Numbered from the stretch's first letter, positions 35,181-46,930 are shown. The stretch: 64,000 bases of DNA from Miscanthus floridulus (GCF_019320115.1 NC_089585.1:141841426-141905425); one strand, 5' to 3'. Notes: a model not told the origin generated them from the letters alone. Program-made: numbers and translations.

Positions 35181-35440
35181 GAGAGTATATTCAGTGGCTA
35201 GCTATAAAATAAGTTATTTTGTAGCCACCTCTATTTACTATAATTTTATATACTAATTTACGATAATGTCAATACATATTTACGATAGTTGGGTTACTAT
35301 AACACATGAGGATATTTACCATAACGTTATAGTAAACCACTTAGTAAGGAGTTACTATAATCTCATAAATTAATATAGTAATTGTTGTAACTCAAAGTGG
35401 CTATAAAATAAGTTATTTTGTAGCCAGCTACAGGTAGTAG
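35181..35440. mobile_element. Micron-like MITE
   Basis: Runs from GAGAGTATATTCAGTGGCTA to GTAGCCAGCTACAGGTAGTA with the shared body (GGGTTACTATAACACATGA, AAACCACTTAGTAAGGAG, ATTAATATAGTAATTG). A (TA)n tract adjoins the left end. It is the longest single-orientation copy in the window. Confidence 0.65.
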
Positions 35441-35507
35441 TTCTGATCCGTTTTTCACGGACATGCACCCCACTCTTAACCCGTTAGCTAGAACCCGTTT
35501 TTCACGG

Positions 35508-35885
35508 AGGTTCATTCTGACGCTCTCTCTGCTAGCTTTAGATATTTAGAGCACTCGAACGGCTCTACGGCTTTAGAACTCTAAAGCTACGTAGAGCACA
35601 CGTTCTAATACTTAGCGCACGTAGGAGCTCCCGTCGTTCTTAGCCCTTTAGTTCAGAGTCCGACCGGACCTCTTGCACCCCCATCTTATTCCCACGCGTT
35701 TGTAACCCCACAACAACTTAGAGCACCTGGGCTCAGGAATAAAGTCTCCGACCGACTCAAACTGGACGTAGGGCACGTTGCCTGAATCAGTATAAACCCT
35801 GTGTCATTGAGTGTTAGGCCACATCTGATCATAACGTACGATAAAACTATAAATATTTACTTGTTGGTCACTTTTCGCACCGACA
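35508..35885 (+). mobile_element. E1 5' LTR, 3' part only (378 bp)
   Basis: GTTCATTCTGACGCTCTCTC onward matches 48,986-49,361 of the 3' LTR, ending ..CGCACCGACA. The first ~750 bp, including the promoter, are missing. Preceding sequence has two CCGTTTTTCACGGA words and is unrelated to the LTR. Confidence 0.85.
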
Positions 35886-35886
35886 G

Positions 35887-35906
35887 TTGGCGTTGTCCGT
35901 GGGGAG
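35887..35906 (+). other. E1 primer binding site
   Basis: TTGGCGTTGTCCGTGGGGAG follows the LTR end by one base. It differs after TGGCG from the TGGCGCGCCAGGTAGGGG of the elements at 419 and 53,422, so a different tRNA or a diverged site is used. The tRNA is not assigned. Confidence 0.55.
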
Positions 35907-35937
35907 GACGCCGTATGTTCACGCTTTTGGTCATCGG

Positions 35938-38245
35938 ATGGCCCACCTTTCCGCCATCTTCGTCATGACGGGCTCAAGCGATACGATTCGCTTTGGCTCA
36001 CTGGAGTTTCCCACACTCCCACCTTTTGGGATGTGGGTTCTTCCCGTCTTTGAGCCGTCCTGGACCTTCCTCTTCGAAAGCCTGGACTTTGTCGCTGTCC
36101 GGCTCGGCGTGCTTCTCCTCCGCGAGGAGGCACCTATCCCGGCGCCCGTCGGAGGAGGGGCGCCCCCGTCGGCCCTGGGCCACCCAATGACTTCAACGAC
36201 GAGGCACCTGTGCTTCGCTCCGAGCCCACGCTGGGCTCAAACTCTACTGTGAGTAACGTATATATTGTTCTTTACTCGCTATTTTATATCTTCCGCTGAT
36301 TTTCTGGAGGGACCCCGTCGTCCCCACCACAACCGACATGCGACCAGTTCCCCTATGGCCTCGTGTCCCCCGCGGACGTGTACGCACGGGGGCTTTGAAA
36401 TATGCTGATGCCGCCCCCTCTCACATCTGAATTTGTGGGGATGGCGGGCTACACGCCCGCCTCTTTCCATGACCTCATGGATGACGAGGTTGAGAGCGAC
36501 GGCTCCAGCATCGGCGACGTGGTGGCACCTAGCCACCCTATGTCCCAGGAGTGTGCTATGGAGGACGCTCCGGGACAGCCATCAGTAGTTGCCGAGTCTC
36601 TACAGACTCACACCCCTCCGGACCCTCGTGCGGAGGCCCTCGTGCGTGCGTAGGAGCACGGCGAGGAGTTACGATAAAGATGGCAGAGCCAGCTGCCATC
36701 TGCGCCGGCACACACGACGCAGCACGCTGCGCCATGCACGCGCAACCCGGCAAGCGGCGCCCGGGGTCGCACCCGCTAGGTCCAGTGCAACATCATGGAC
36801 GGGGGGAATGATCCCCCATAGTTCACTCGGGCCGGCCAGAACATCGCCGCTGCGGCAATGCTTCTACGTGGCCTTCCCAAACCTATTGACCCCCAAGAAC
36901 AGGCGGTACACCAAAACCTCCGAGCACTGGTAGAAACCACCATCGTTCAATAGGCGGAGAGATCCACGTCGCGACACCGACTCACGGCCTCTTTCCCTAC
37001 CAGGGGAATAGGGCCACACCAGTCGAATCGCTCCATTCACTAACCACTACAGTCACCGGCGCATGGAACTGGAGGCCGTAGCTGCACCATAGCCTGACCT
37101 GGCGCCCGCTCCACACCGGCCACCTGTGTGCGAACGCCTCGGGCTGAACTGAGACGCTCATAGCATCATCAGCGACTGGTGTCAAGTTCAGCATGATGAT
37201 GACATCCTCCAAGCGGTGGTGAGAGCAGGCAGCACGAGCCCTGGCCGGACCATCGAGGGGGGCGAGGAAACGCACCCCAGGCATGGCCGCCGACCGAACG
37301 ACCGGAGTCCTAGCCCGGATGGCCCAGGACCATGGGCCTTTGGCCATCGCATCTAGAACATGTTGTTCCCACAGCGCTTCCGACCGCCCTCCAACATCGC
37401 CAAATACACTGAGGAAACAAATCCTGGTATATGGCTCAAAGACTTCTGGCTCGCCTACCGAGCCAGAGGGGTGGATGATGACCACTTCATCATTCAATAC
37501 CTCCCATCTGCATGGGGGAGCATGTTTGAGCATGACTCAAATTCCTCCCGTCTGATAGCATCCATGACTGGGCGGACCTCAAGAAGATCTTCATCGGGAA
37601 TTTCTAGGGGACTTATGTCCGCCTTGGGAACTCCTGGGACCTCAAGAGCTGCCAGTAGGAGCCCAATGAGTCCCTGTGGGATTACATCCGTAGGTTCTCA
37701 AAATGATGCAACTCCCTTCCTGATCTCGTTGACGTGGACGTCATCAGCGCGTTCCTCTCTGGGACGACCTATGAGTCCCTGATCCACAAGCTAGGCTATC
37801 TGAAGCCTCGTACCACCCCCGACCTGCTTGATGTCGCCACGAACCACACCTCCGGCGAGGAGGTGGTCAGAGCGGTCTTTAGCAAAGGCTGGGACAAGGG
37901 CAAGGCCAAGCGCGAGGATCAAGACGAGGGCCTCTCCACGCAGAGGTGCAAAAAGAACAAGAAGGATCGACGCCGACTGGCCAACTTTGCTTTGGTCATC
38001 GTGAATAATCATGTGGGCAAGCAGCCCTAGCAGGGCTAGCTTGGCCAATTTGACAAGCTCATGGAGAGTCCATGCACCAACTATGCCTACCCCATCAAGC
38101 ACCTCTATAAAGACTGCAAACTCCTCAAGCGCTTTCTGCGATAGGCCGACAGACCAAACGAATGAAAGGGCAAGGAGGCTACAGCCAAAGAAAGGAGGCA
38201 CGACGGGCAAGGATGGGGACAGTTTCCCTAACCCTGAGGAATGCC
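35938..38245 (+). pseudogene. E1 gag (leader, capsid, zinc-binding region), broken
   Basis: The leader SSDTIRFGSLEFPTLPPF (35,970 on) resembles the leaders at 359 and 53,468. A spacer with SEFVGMAGYTPASFHDLMDD follows (36,420). Capsid (Retrotrans_gag) is seen at 37,395-37,770: PPSNIAKYTEETNPGIWLKD, then ISAFLSGTTYESLIHKLG and LLDVATNHTSGEEVVRAVF. A CTNYAYPIKHLYKDC-like CxxH...H....C knuckle lies near 38,073-38,117. Several frameshifts and stops occur. Packages retrotransposon RNA in intact relatives. Confidence 0.8.
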
Positions 38246-38960
38246 TCATGATCTTTGGGGGACCCGATGCCGTCTACTCCAAGCGCCAGCACAACATACG
38301 CTACAAGGAGGCATGTGTCGCCGAAACAGCCGTCCCCTCCTTCCTCAGCTGGTCAGAATCTCCGACCACTTTTGATCAGAGGGACTATCCTTTCCACGTC
38401 GCCAGACCAGGTTGCTACCCGCTCATCGTCGACCCCACTATCCGCAAGAAGCACCTCACCAAGGTGCTGATGGACGGAGGCAACGGCCTCAATATCCTCT
38501 ACGTCGACACCCTCGATGCCATGCGCATCCCCCAGTCGGAGCTCCATCCAGTGAGCTCTCCCTTCCACGGTGTGATCCTAAGAACGTAGACATATCCGCT
38601 CGGGCAAAACGACCTGCCTGTCACGTTTGGCAACCGAGCCAACTTCTGCTCGGAGGTCCTCACCTTCGAGGCGGTGGACTTCCTAGGGTCCTACCACGCC
38701 ATCTTGGGGCGGCCATGCTACGCCAACTTCATGGCGATCCCCAACTACACCTACCTCAAGTTGAAAATGCTAGGACCAAATGGTGTCATCACTGTGGGTA
38801 GCACATTTTCGCACGCCTACACGTGCGACCGCGAGCATTACGAGCTCGCCACTGCCATCATCAACTCAGCCGAGCTCCCTCAGCTCGGAGAAACATCGAC
38901 CCCAGCAATCTTGGACTGCAACAAGCCAACCTCCTCGACTGCCTTCCACCCACTCGAGGA
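38246..38960 (+). pseudogene. E1 protease and linker, broken
   Basis: CLMIFGGPDAVYSKRQ leads into YPLIVDPTIRKKHLTKVLMD and GGNGLNILYVDTLDAM; the DGG-GLN motif is the retropepsin active-site region of this family. AILGRPCYANFMAIPNYTYL at about 38,700 is the conserved post-active-site segment. The frame is lost once, near 38,585. Confidence 0.8.
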
Positions 38961-40400
38961 AACTAAGGCAATAGGGATCGACCCCACTGACCCAACCAAG
39001 ATGGTGCGGGTCAAGACCTAGATCCCAGCCAATTAGGAATGCGAGCTCACCGACTTCCTACACGATAATCGCAATGTCTTCGTGTGGAAACCTTCTAACA
39101 TGCCTGGCATACCACAAGAGGTCACCGAGCACGCATTACGCCTTGTCCCAGGCTCAAAGCCCGCCAAGCAACGCCTGCGTCACTTCGATGACGAGAGGCA
39201 TAGGGCCATAGGCAAGGAGGTCGCCAAACTCCTAGTAGCCGGTTTCATCAAAGAGGTATACCACTCTGACTGGCTTGCCAATCCTGTTCTTATTAAAAAG
39301 AAGACCGAAAAATGGAGAATGTGCGTTGATTATACTGGCCTCAACAAGGCGTGTCCAAAGGACCATTTTCCTTTGCCGTGCATAGACCAGATAGTCGATT
39401 CCACCTCAGAATGCAAAATCCTCTCCTTTCTAGATGCCTACTCAGGCTACCATCAGATCGTAATGAAAGAGTCTGACCAACTCACAACTTTGTTCATCAC
39501 CCCATATGGTTCATATTGCTATGTAACCATGCCTTTCGGTCTGAAGAACGCTGGTGCCACCTACCAATGGTGCATGCAGCAATGCTTCACCGACCAAATC
39601 GACCCACTCGACCAGCCTGACCAAGTAGAGTGGACAAAACCAATAATCGCCGTCTATGTTGATGACATAGTGGTCAAAATGGCTCAAGCTGGCGACCTGA
39701 TCATGAACTTGGCCGCAACGTTCATGAACCTCTGAAGGTTCAACATCAAACTGAATCCCGAAAAATGTGTTTTTGGGGTTTCGAAGGGGAAACTGCTTGG
39801 ATAAATCGTGTCCGAACGCGGTGTCAAGGCCAACCCCAAAAAAATCACGGCCATCTCCAACATGGGCCCTATACGCAATGTTAAGGGCGCACAAAGGCTC
39901 ACCGGCAGTTTGGCCGCCCTAAGCCGATTCATCTCCCGGCTAGGCGAGCAAGGGATGCCTCTCTACAAGCTTCTCAAAAAGACGGATGCCTTCGTCTAGA
40001 CTAAGGAAGCACAGAAGGCTTTGGAGAGCCTCAAAGCATCGCTCACGTCGGCCCCAATCCTCGTCTCTCCCGAATAGGGAGAACCCCTCCTCCTCTATGT
40101 CGTGGCAAGCAACCACGTTGTGAGCGCCGCCCTGGTTGTCGAAAGGGAGGAGCCGAGACACCACCTTAAGGTCCAATGACCCATATACTTCATCGGTGAG
40201 GTACTCACCAATGCCAAGGTACGGTACCCCTAGGTGTAGAAACTTCTATACGTCGTGCTGATGGTGACCCAGAAGCTCCTACACTACTTCACCGAGCACG
40301 AAGTTATGGTCGTCACTTCATTCCCGCTGGGAGACATCATCCGCAACCACGACGCCGTAGGATGGATCTCCAAGTGGGCACTCGAACTAATGGGTCATGA
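38961..40400 (+). pseudogene. E1 reverse transcriptase and first RNase H
   Basis: 39,082 onward: SNMPGIPQEVTEHAL, WRMCVDYTGLNKACPKDHFP, FLDAYSGYHQI, VTMPFGLKNAGATYQ and catalytic YVDDIVVK (39,652-39,678), all RVT_1 signatures. An unusual acidic insert (about 14 residues, DPLDQPDQVEWTKP) sits just before YVDD. The thumb and first RNase H follow (GEPLLLYVVASNHVVSAALV, FPLGDIIRN). The frame is maintained from 39,082 to 40,812 but interrupted by stops at 39,733 (TGA), 39,802 (TAA), 39,997, 40,075, 40,231, 40,237 (TAG) and 40,177 (TGA). Confidence 0.9.
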
Positions 40401-40485
40401 CATCAGGTACATCCTCTACACCGCTATTAAGTCTCAGGCTCTCATGGATTTTGTCATCGAATGGATAGAGGTCCAGCTCCTGACC

Positions 40486-40960
40486 CTAGACGTCACCCAT
40501 GACTACTGGATGATGTACTTCGATGGGTCGATGATGGTGCCCGGCTTAGGGGCTGGAGTGGTTCTAATCTCCCCGGATGGGAGCAGGCTCCACTACGCGA
40601 TCCATCTCGATTTTTCAGCCTCAAACAACATCATAGAATACGAGGCCCTCATCAACGGACTGCGCATCGCTATCGAGCTCGGCGCTACACGGCTGTACGT
40701 CCGTGGTGACTTAGAGTTGGTCGTCGACCAAGTCATGAAGGAGTCCTCTTGTAAAAGCCCCCTCATGGCAGCATACTGCCAGGAGGTGCATGAGCTCGAG
40801 GACAAATTCTAGGGGATAGAACTACATCATGTCCCCCAAAAGGACAATGATACTGCCAATTTTCTCACAAAATTAGCGGCCAGACGGGCTCCATCTCTAG
40901 ATGGAGTCTTCATCAATGATCTCCAAGAGCTGTTCGCCCGTATCCTAGAAGGTCCGATCT
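40486..40960 (+). pseudogene. E1 second RNase H domain
   Basis: DYWMMYFDGSMMVPGLGAGV, NNIIEYEALINGLRIAIELG and YVRGDLELVVDQV show the D..E..D pattern of an RVT_3-type RNase H distinct from the first domain. Two RNase H domains in tandem are characteristic of the Tat clade. One TAG at 40,810 interrupts the end. Confidence 0.85.
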
Positions 40961-41027
40961 AGACACACCCCGATGCCAACCTGGCGCTCGAGGGCTCTGA
41001 CCTCGGTGCTTCCATGACGACGTCGTC

Positions 41028-41379
41028 CACCAACATCGCCATGGTAGCACTCGATCAAGCCGACTGGTGAGCACCGCTACTCACCTACCTCCTCGAAGAG
41101 GTTCTCCCACCCGAAAGGACTAAAGCACGATGGATCGCTTGACGCGCCAAGACGTTCGTCACATTCTGTAATGAACTTTACAAATGAAGTCCATCAGGAA
41201 TACCACCAACATCGCCATGGAAGCACTCGATCAAGCCGACTGGTGAGCACCGCTACTCACCTACCTCCTCGAAGAGGTTCTCCCACCCGAAAGGACTAAA
41301 GCACGATGGATCGCTTGACGCGCCAAGACGTTCGTCACATTCTGTAATGAACTTTACAAATGAAGTCCATCAGGAATAC
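41028..41379 (+). repeat. 176-bp tandem duplication inside E1 pol
   Basis: CAACATCGCCATGG at 41,031 recurs at 41,207. The two 176-bp copies run on to CAGGAATAC with only one substitution (GTAGC/GAAGC). The duplication lies in the linker between RNase H 2 and integrase; 176 is not a multiple of three, so it breaks the frame. Confidence 0.92.
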
Positions 41380-41389
41380 TCATGAAGTG

Positions 41390-42474
41390 CATCCCTAACG
41401 ACCAAGCGAAATAACTCTTCCTTGAGGTCCATGCCGGAATCTGTGGACATCACGCAACCCCGAGGTCGCTGGACGGAAAAGCCTTTCGCCAAGGTTTTTA
41501 CTGGCCCACCGTGCTACGAGATGCAGAGGAGGTTGTTCGTAGGTGTGAGGGATGCTAGTTCTACGCTCGACAAACTCATTTGCCAGCACAGGAGCTACAA
41601 ACCATCCCCATCACCTGGTCATTCGTGGTCTAGGGCCTCGACATGGTCGGACCCCTCAAAAAGGGCTCGGGCTGCTTCACTCACCTACTCGTAGCGGTTG
41701 ACAAATTCACCAAGTGGATAGAGGCAAAGCCCATCACCAACATCAGCTCAGAAGAGGCAGTCAAGTTCTTCCTTGACATCATCTACCGGTTCAGTGTTCC
41801 TAACTGTATCATCACTGACCACAAAACTAACTTCACCGGGAAGAAGTTCCTAGACTTCTATGATGAATATGACATCAGGATCGACTGGGCCTCGGTCGGA
41901 CATCCACGTACTAATGGATAGGTTGAGCGTGCCAATGGCATGGTCCTTCAAGGACTCAAGCCACGCATCTTCGATCAACTCAATAAGTATGCCGGGCGAT
42001 GGGTCGTAGAGGTCCCAGCGATCCTCTAGAGCCTAAGAATGACCCGAATTGATCCACAGGGTTCACACCCTTCTTCTTGGCCTATGGAGCTAAAGCAGTA
42101 TTGCCCTCCGACCTCGACCACGATGCCCCAAGAGTGAAGGCCTTCGACCACGACCAAGCCATGGATTCTTAGTAGGACACGGTCGACCTACTCGAGGAGG
42201 CTCGTGAGACGACCGTCATCCACTCCGCTCGCTACCAGCAAACTCTCCGCAGGTACCATGAAATAAAAATCAGAGAAATGATCCTCGAGGTCAGAGACCT
42301 CGTGCTCTAGAGAACCCAATCAACTAAGGAGAAACACAAACTCTCTCTACCATGGGAAGGACCCTACACGATGACTAAGGTGATCTGACCGGGCATCTAC
42401 TGATTGATGGACGACAATGGCAACGTTCTCACCAACACTTGGAACATCGAATAGTTACGTCGTTTCTTCCCCTA
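41390..42474 (+). pseudogene. E1 integrase
   Basis: The zinc-binding HHCC part is seen as EVHAGICGHHATPRS...GFYWPTVLRD...C..C (41,425-41,565). The core has GLDMVGPLKKG (first Asp), NCIITDHKTNF (second Asp) and GHPRTNG-stop-VERANG (Glu), with D35E spacing. The C-terminal part has WEGPYTMTKV-like and NTWNIEQLRRF-like ends at about 42,355-42,470. Stops replace Gln or Trp at several sites (41,638; 41,920; 42,028). Confidence 0.85.
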
Positions 42475-42957
42475 AAATTTTGGTCTTACCGCTTTCTTTC
42501 ATTCAATGTTTTGCTCCTATAAGCACCCCAGCACGAACACTTTCAGCTCGGGTCGCTCAAGGGCTCCACGAGAGTGCGATACCATCCCTCTTTTTTACTA
42601 TCATATAGTAATACTTTTCACCTGAATGAAAGGGTAGTCCGTTCCTTTAATTACCCTACGTAACTTATGCTTTAAACTTTCGACCGATCACACCCCGCCA
42701 CGACCTACGGTTATGAGCAGCTGAGCCTCATGGGCCATGCTTGGGTTCTTAAAGTTGCAGCCTATGGTTCAAACGGGTAGGTGCAAAAAAGAAAGAATAA
42801 AAAACAAAGCTATGCTAGGGTAAAAATAAAGAACGGATAGGACAAGATTCCATCACAAAACAAATTGTTGTATTCATGAATACACTAAAAACTGTTTACA
42901 CGGGCCCCCCACGAACTTATTTATTACATCTACTAACTACTTCTACTCTAAACTCTA
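42475..42957. other. E1 spacer between pol and antisense gene
   Basis: Non-coding sequence of about 480 bp between two convergent genes, with no inverted-repeat terminator recognised. Confidence 0.4.
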
Positions 42958-45900
42958 CTATGTCCAACCGGCGGCATCGGCTAATGTCTCGGTCGACAAG
43001 GATAGGGTCCGCTCACTCTGTGACTGGACAACATTTGGCTCGGTCGGAGGTAGGACGATGCTCGCTTTCGACCCGGTCTCCACTCCATCCATAGGCTGGA
43101 CGACGTCTTCTTGATGCACGCCTTCAGCCATGCTCACACGGCACGCCTCCATCACCTATTAGGGATTCCTTCAACCATCTGTGTGTATGGCACCAAGCTC
43201 TCCCCGAGCGAGTGGATGGCATCCACGCTCAATCCATCGGCGTACCCTCTGCAGATGGCAGCAAAGTCTAGGTCTAGATGATGCGTCGCCACTGAGGTCA
43301 GCACCCCCGACGTCCCGTAGAACATCCCATTGGAGATGAGTGCTCGAACCCCATTCGGGACCTCCGCCAACTGGACGACAGGCGTGCTAGTGCTCGGCGC
43401 CAACCCAAACACCTCCGAGACAACGACCTGGGTGACGTTGCGGATCTAGTCAAGCTCCCCCTCAAGAGCACGTTGCTCTTCAAGGGACTTGGCCAGCGCC
43501 TCTGTACTCCGACCAATCGCCACCTTGGCTGTCTCTAGCTCCCGCTCTAGTGATCCAATCCTTCTGCCCAGTTCTGGAAGAAACGACGACAAGCTCAGAG
43601 GCATGGGAAAGGAAAAACCAAGACATCAACCGAAGATGGAATGGATACATACCAAGGCGGGTGCCTTTGAGGATGGAGAGCCCTTCCTCCTACTAGGTGA
43701 CATTCTCGAGCAGTCGGGCATTCGACTCCTCCAGCCCAAGCGCCCGCCCCCAGAGCGTGAGCACTTCCTGGTCAACCTCCGACCGGGCCTTCCACTCCAT
43801 CTCTAGAGTCGCCAAAGACTCCTGGAGCACCGCCTCGGTCTCCGCTAGCTGGACCTCCGCCACCTCGACCTCTGTAAGTCGGATCTTCACCGCGATGAGT
43901 CCCCGCTCGGCAGCGGACGCTCATTCCGTCGTGAGCAGCTCCACTGCCCACGCTCCCGTTGCCTTGGCCACCCGGTCTTAGGCCTCGCGGTGGGCGGACT
44001 CTAGTTGGCGCTCGAGCTCATCGACCCGCTGTGACATCATGGCTTCCTGCTCCATCCGACCGTGCTCCTCCCGAAGGAAACAACACTTGCGGATCGACGT
44101 CGCCTCCAACTCCTGTAAAGCGAGAAGTAGGCTTGTTGAAACAAGCAATAGAAGACCGAGGAGTCAAGGACAAATACTAAAAAGGCAGAAGGCTTACCTC
44201 AACGACGTGTAATAGGTCAAATGAGATCGCCCAAGGGACGAGCTCCACCCGCTCCAAGGCCTCCTTGAGCTTTGCCTTGGTTTGGGCGAGGTCAGACTCC
44301 ATCGATAGTTCGCTCTCCTCCAAGAAGTGCCAAAGCACCACCTCCTCCCTACCATAAAGGTCAAACCGAGCCTTCCTCGGGTCACTAGGGTAGGGCCACA
44401 CCAGCTCGCGGGTTGCCCCCAACCCACTAGAAGGTCCAGCCGCCGCAGCATCATGCGACGACCGGACCATCGCCGGCTCCTACGACGGCGGGAGGGCCGG
44501 CGGCTCCACCCTAGTGCCTACCTAATCGAAGCAGGGGACCTCCGCTATCTCGACCCTGCAGCTCACCGGTGGATGTTCTCCCTCTGGCCTGGTTGCGTCT
44601 CCTCTTGACACCTCCAGCTCTGACTAAGAGGGCGAGCCGTGCGTTCCTCCGCCGGGCGAGGCCAGGAGCTTGGTCTCCCTCCTCTCCTCCGCCATGGCTA
44701 CTAGGGGAGGGATCACGAGGGTGACCTCTAACCCAGCCTCTACCATCACTGTGGGGATCATCGCCATCACTATCGCTGTCGTTGCCACCGTACTCACGAC
44801 CAGCCAGGAGGGCACAAACCCCAGAAGGGAAGGTCGCACCGCCATCAGCCTGGTTTCCCCACCGCTTATCATGACTCGCTGCAGGCTAGGCCTCCACTCC
44901 TCCCACATGGGAGGTGGGGTGATGCCCAGTCCCATCAGTCCCGGGCCGCTATCAAAAAGCATAAGTCAGTCATGCTCAAAAACTCAATTGTGAGATCAAA
45001 AAGTAATATAGGTACATACCTTGATGAAAGGGGTAGGGCCTTGAAACCCTGACCCACTGGCAATGGGCCCGCCAGACGAGGACCACCTACCAGTCACGAC
45101 CCACGCCCCTCATATCGATCGAGGGAGGAGTCGACCCAGCCGGTTCTCGGTTGGCCCATGTGTCGCCGCGATCGCCGGCTCGTGGCGCACCCATCAAGGC
45201 AATTGACGAGGCACCTCCCCATTGTGAGTCGCGCGCACGCACCGACCTCAAAGTCATGGTGGTACGAGCACGCTCCTCCAACTAGATGACATGCCCCACC
45301 ACACTCGGAGCAGCGGGGGGTGAAACCAACGATCCCTCTGAGCTCACGGCGCGCTTCCGCGACATAGGGACACCTCCGCACCTCTCCGCATCCTGCTTGC
45401 CGCTGGCGGACGAGGCCATAGGCTCACGACGCTCCACTGAGGTCGCCACCATGCCCCGGTCTCCTACATCTTTGGAGGTGCTCACATCGTCACCCATCTC
45501 TGTTGGCTCCTTCGACTCAAGCTCTGCCTCCACGTCACTTCAGTTTTCGCCGGCCCGCACCCACCGGGCAATCTCCTTCTCCTTCTCGTGCCTCCTCCGA
45601 GCCTTCTCAGCTCTCTTCTTCTTCTTGGCGACCACTGCCTCCTTCAGGGCAGTCTGCCGAGCCATGCCTTCCAGCTCCCTCGGGAGATGCGGACAGGATT
45701 TGTACCCAGAGAGTCCCTATGAAATGAACAACTCAAAGTCAAAACAAAGGAGAGCAAGAGAAAAAGGGTCATGGAATAAGGAGAGGGGAGCGTACCAGAG
45801 TGGATAGCTTCACGGCATGGAGAGGTCCAGGCTTCCCTTTGACGGACTCCATGGCCCTCAGTTGCAGCACCCAATCGAGCCGACTCCAGACCTCGTCCTT

Positions 45901-46732
45901 CGCCAACTCCTCCGGCGACGCGCGGTCAGGATCTGTTGGGCCCAAGTAGTTCCACATCAGCCGCCTCCTCTCCGCCAGTGGGGCGACCCACTGATGGAAG
46001 AAGGTGTGGAACACCCGTAGCTCATCAAGGCCCTGCTGCACCAGCTTTTGGAGCTTTGAGTCGATGACCTCCAGCTTATTCTACCGACTGGAGGGACCCT
46101 AGGACCAGCTCACCCGCCTCTTTGGCCTTCTTTCGGTGAATGGTGAGAACGACGCCTCCATAGGGTTTCTGATGTAGAACCACTCCCCATGCCACACTCG
46201 ATTGGAGTCGTAGGGGGAGTACACGGGGTAGGAGCCTAGGGCCTCGGCTTGTTCTGCAACATGAAGCCCCCAACCGATGCGGTCCTAGGTGGCTTCCCCT
46301 TCGACAAGGCTCGCCCGGTGAAGATCCGCTGGAAGAAGTCCACGTGCGGCTCCATCCCGAGGAAGGCCTCATAGACGGTCATGAAACCAGCAACATGAAT
46401 CACCCCTGTTGGATTGAGGTGCTGTAGCTCCAGGCCCCACTCATTGAGGAGCCTGCTCAAGAACCAGTGCGCGGGGTATCCTAACCCGTGCTCGTGGAAG
46501 GCGAGGAAGGAGACAACCTCGTTAGCCTGAGGTCGCGGAATAGCCTCCCCCACGCGTGGGAGCCCTCTAGTGCGCCACCTCCTTCAGCAGGAGCAGCCCC
46601 TTCTCGGCGAAGGAAGCCAACACCGCCTCACCCACATTGGATGGCCTCTAGCTCGATATCTCGCTCTGGATTCACGAATGGCTCTGTGAGTTTTCCTTTC
46701 CCTCGCTTTACCCTCTTTCTCCTAGGAATCAT
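42958..46732 (-). pseudogene. E1 antisense gene: Transposase_28-type protein with four introns, degenerate
   Basis: Lies antisense between pol and the 3' LTR. Start ATG at 46,730-46,732 with a basic PRRKRVKRGKGK stretch (nuclear-localisation-like). Then VGEAVLASFAEKGLLLLKEV and, after a stop and frame change, EVVSFLAFHEHGLGYPAHWF / LQHLNPTGVIHVAGFMTVYE / AFLGMEPHVDFFQRIF, the signature of Pfam 'Putative gypsy type transposon'. Downstream exons give a basic KKKKRAEKARRRHEKEKE region and heptad-rich coiled coils. Canonical GT-AG introns on the minus strand: 45,717-45,795, 44,949-45,019, 44,113-44,197 and 43,574-43,652 (71-85 bp); joining them keeps frame (phases 0, 2, 0, 1). Function unknown; antisense ORFs are known in Tat elements. 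Several in-frame stops and a frameshift mean this copy is dead. Confidence 0.75.
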
Positions 46733-46739
46733 CGTGGCG

Positions 46740-46930
46740 CACGAACGTGCTTGGCAAGAAGGAAGAAGGAGGAGAGGTAGCAGTTGGAGAATAGGCGAAG
46801 GAATGGGACGAAAACTCTCTCTCTTCCCCTATTTAAGGAGGAAGAGGAGCAAATGGAGAAAGGCAAAGGATTGGGACGAAAAACCCTCTCCCTTCCCCTA
46901 TTCAATACGGATGGGCATGTGATGGGACGC
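46740..46930 (-). promoter_or_regulatory. Putative promoter of the E1 antisense gene with duplicated module
   Basis: Minus-strand CCTTAAATAGGGGAAGAG at 46,821-46,838 gives a TATA-like TTAAATAG about 100 bp before the ATG. A second copy of the module (TGGGACGAAAA...CCCTATT, plus-strand words at 46,804 and 46,872, period about 68 bp) lies just upstream. It implies transcription independent of the LTR. Inference from sequence only. Confidence 0.45.

Noticed and set aside
43489..46922. Plus-strand frames in the region between E1 pol and the 3' LTR
   Set aside because: They are shadows of the antisense gene and show no family similarity; the minus strand carries the recognisable domain and splice sites.
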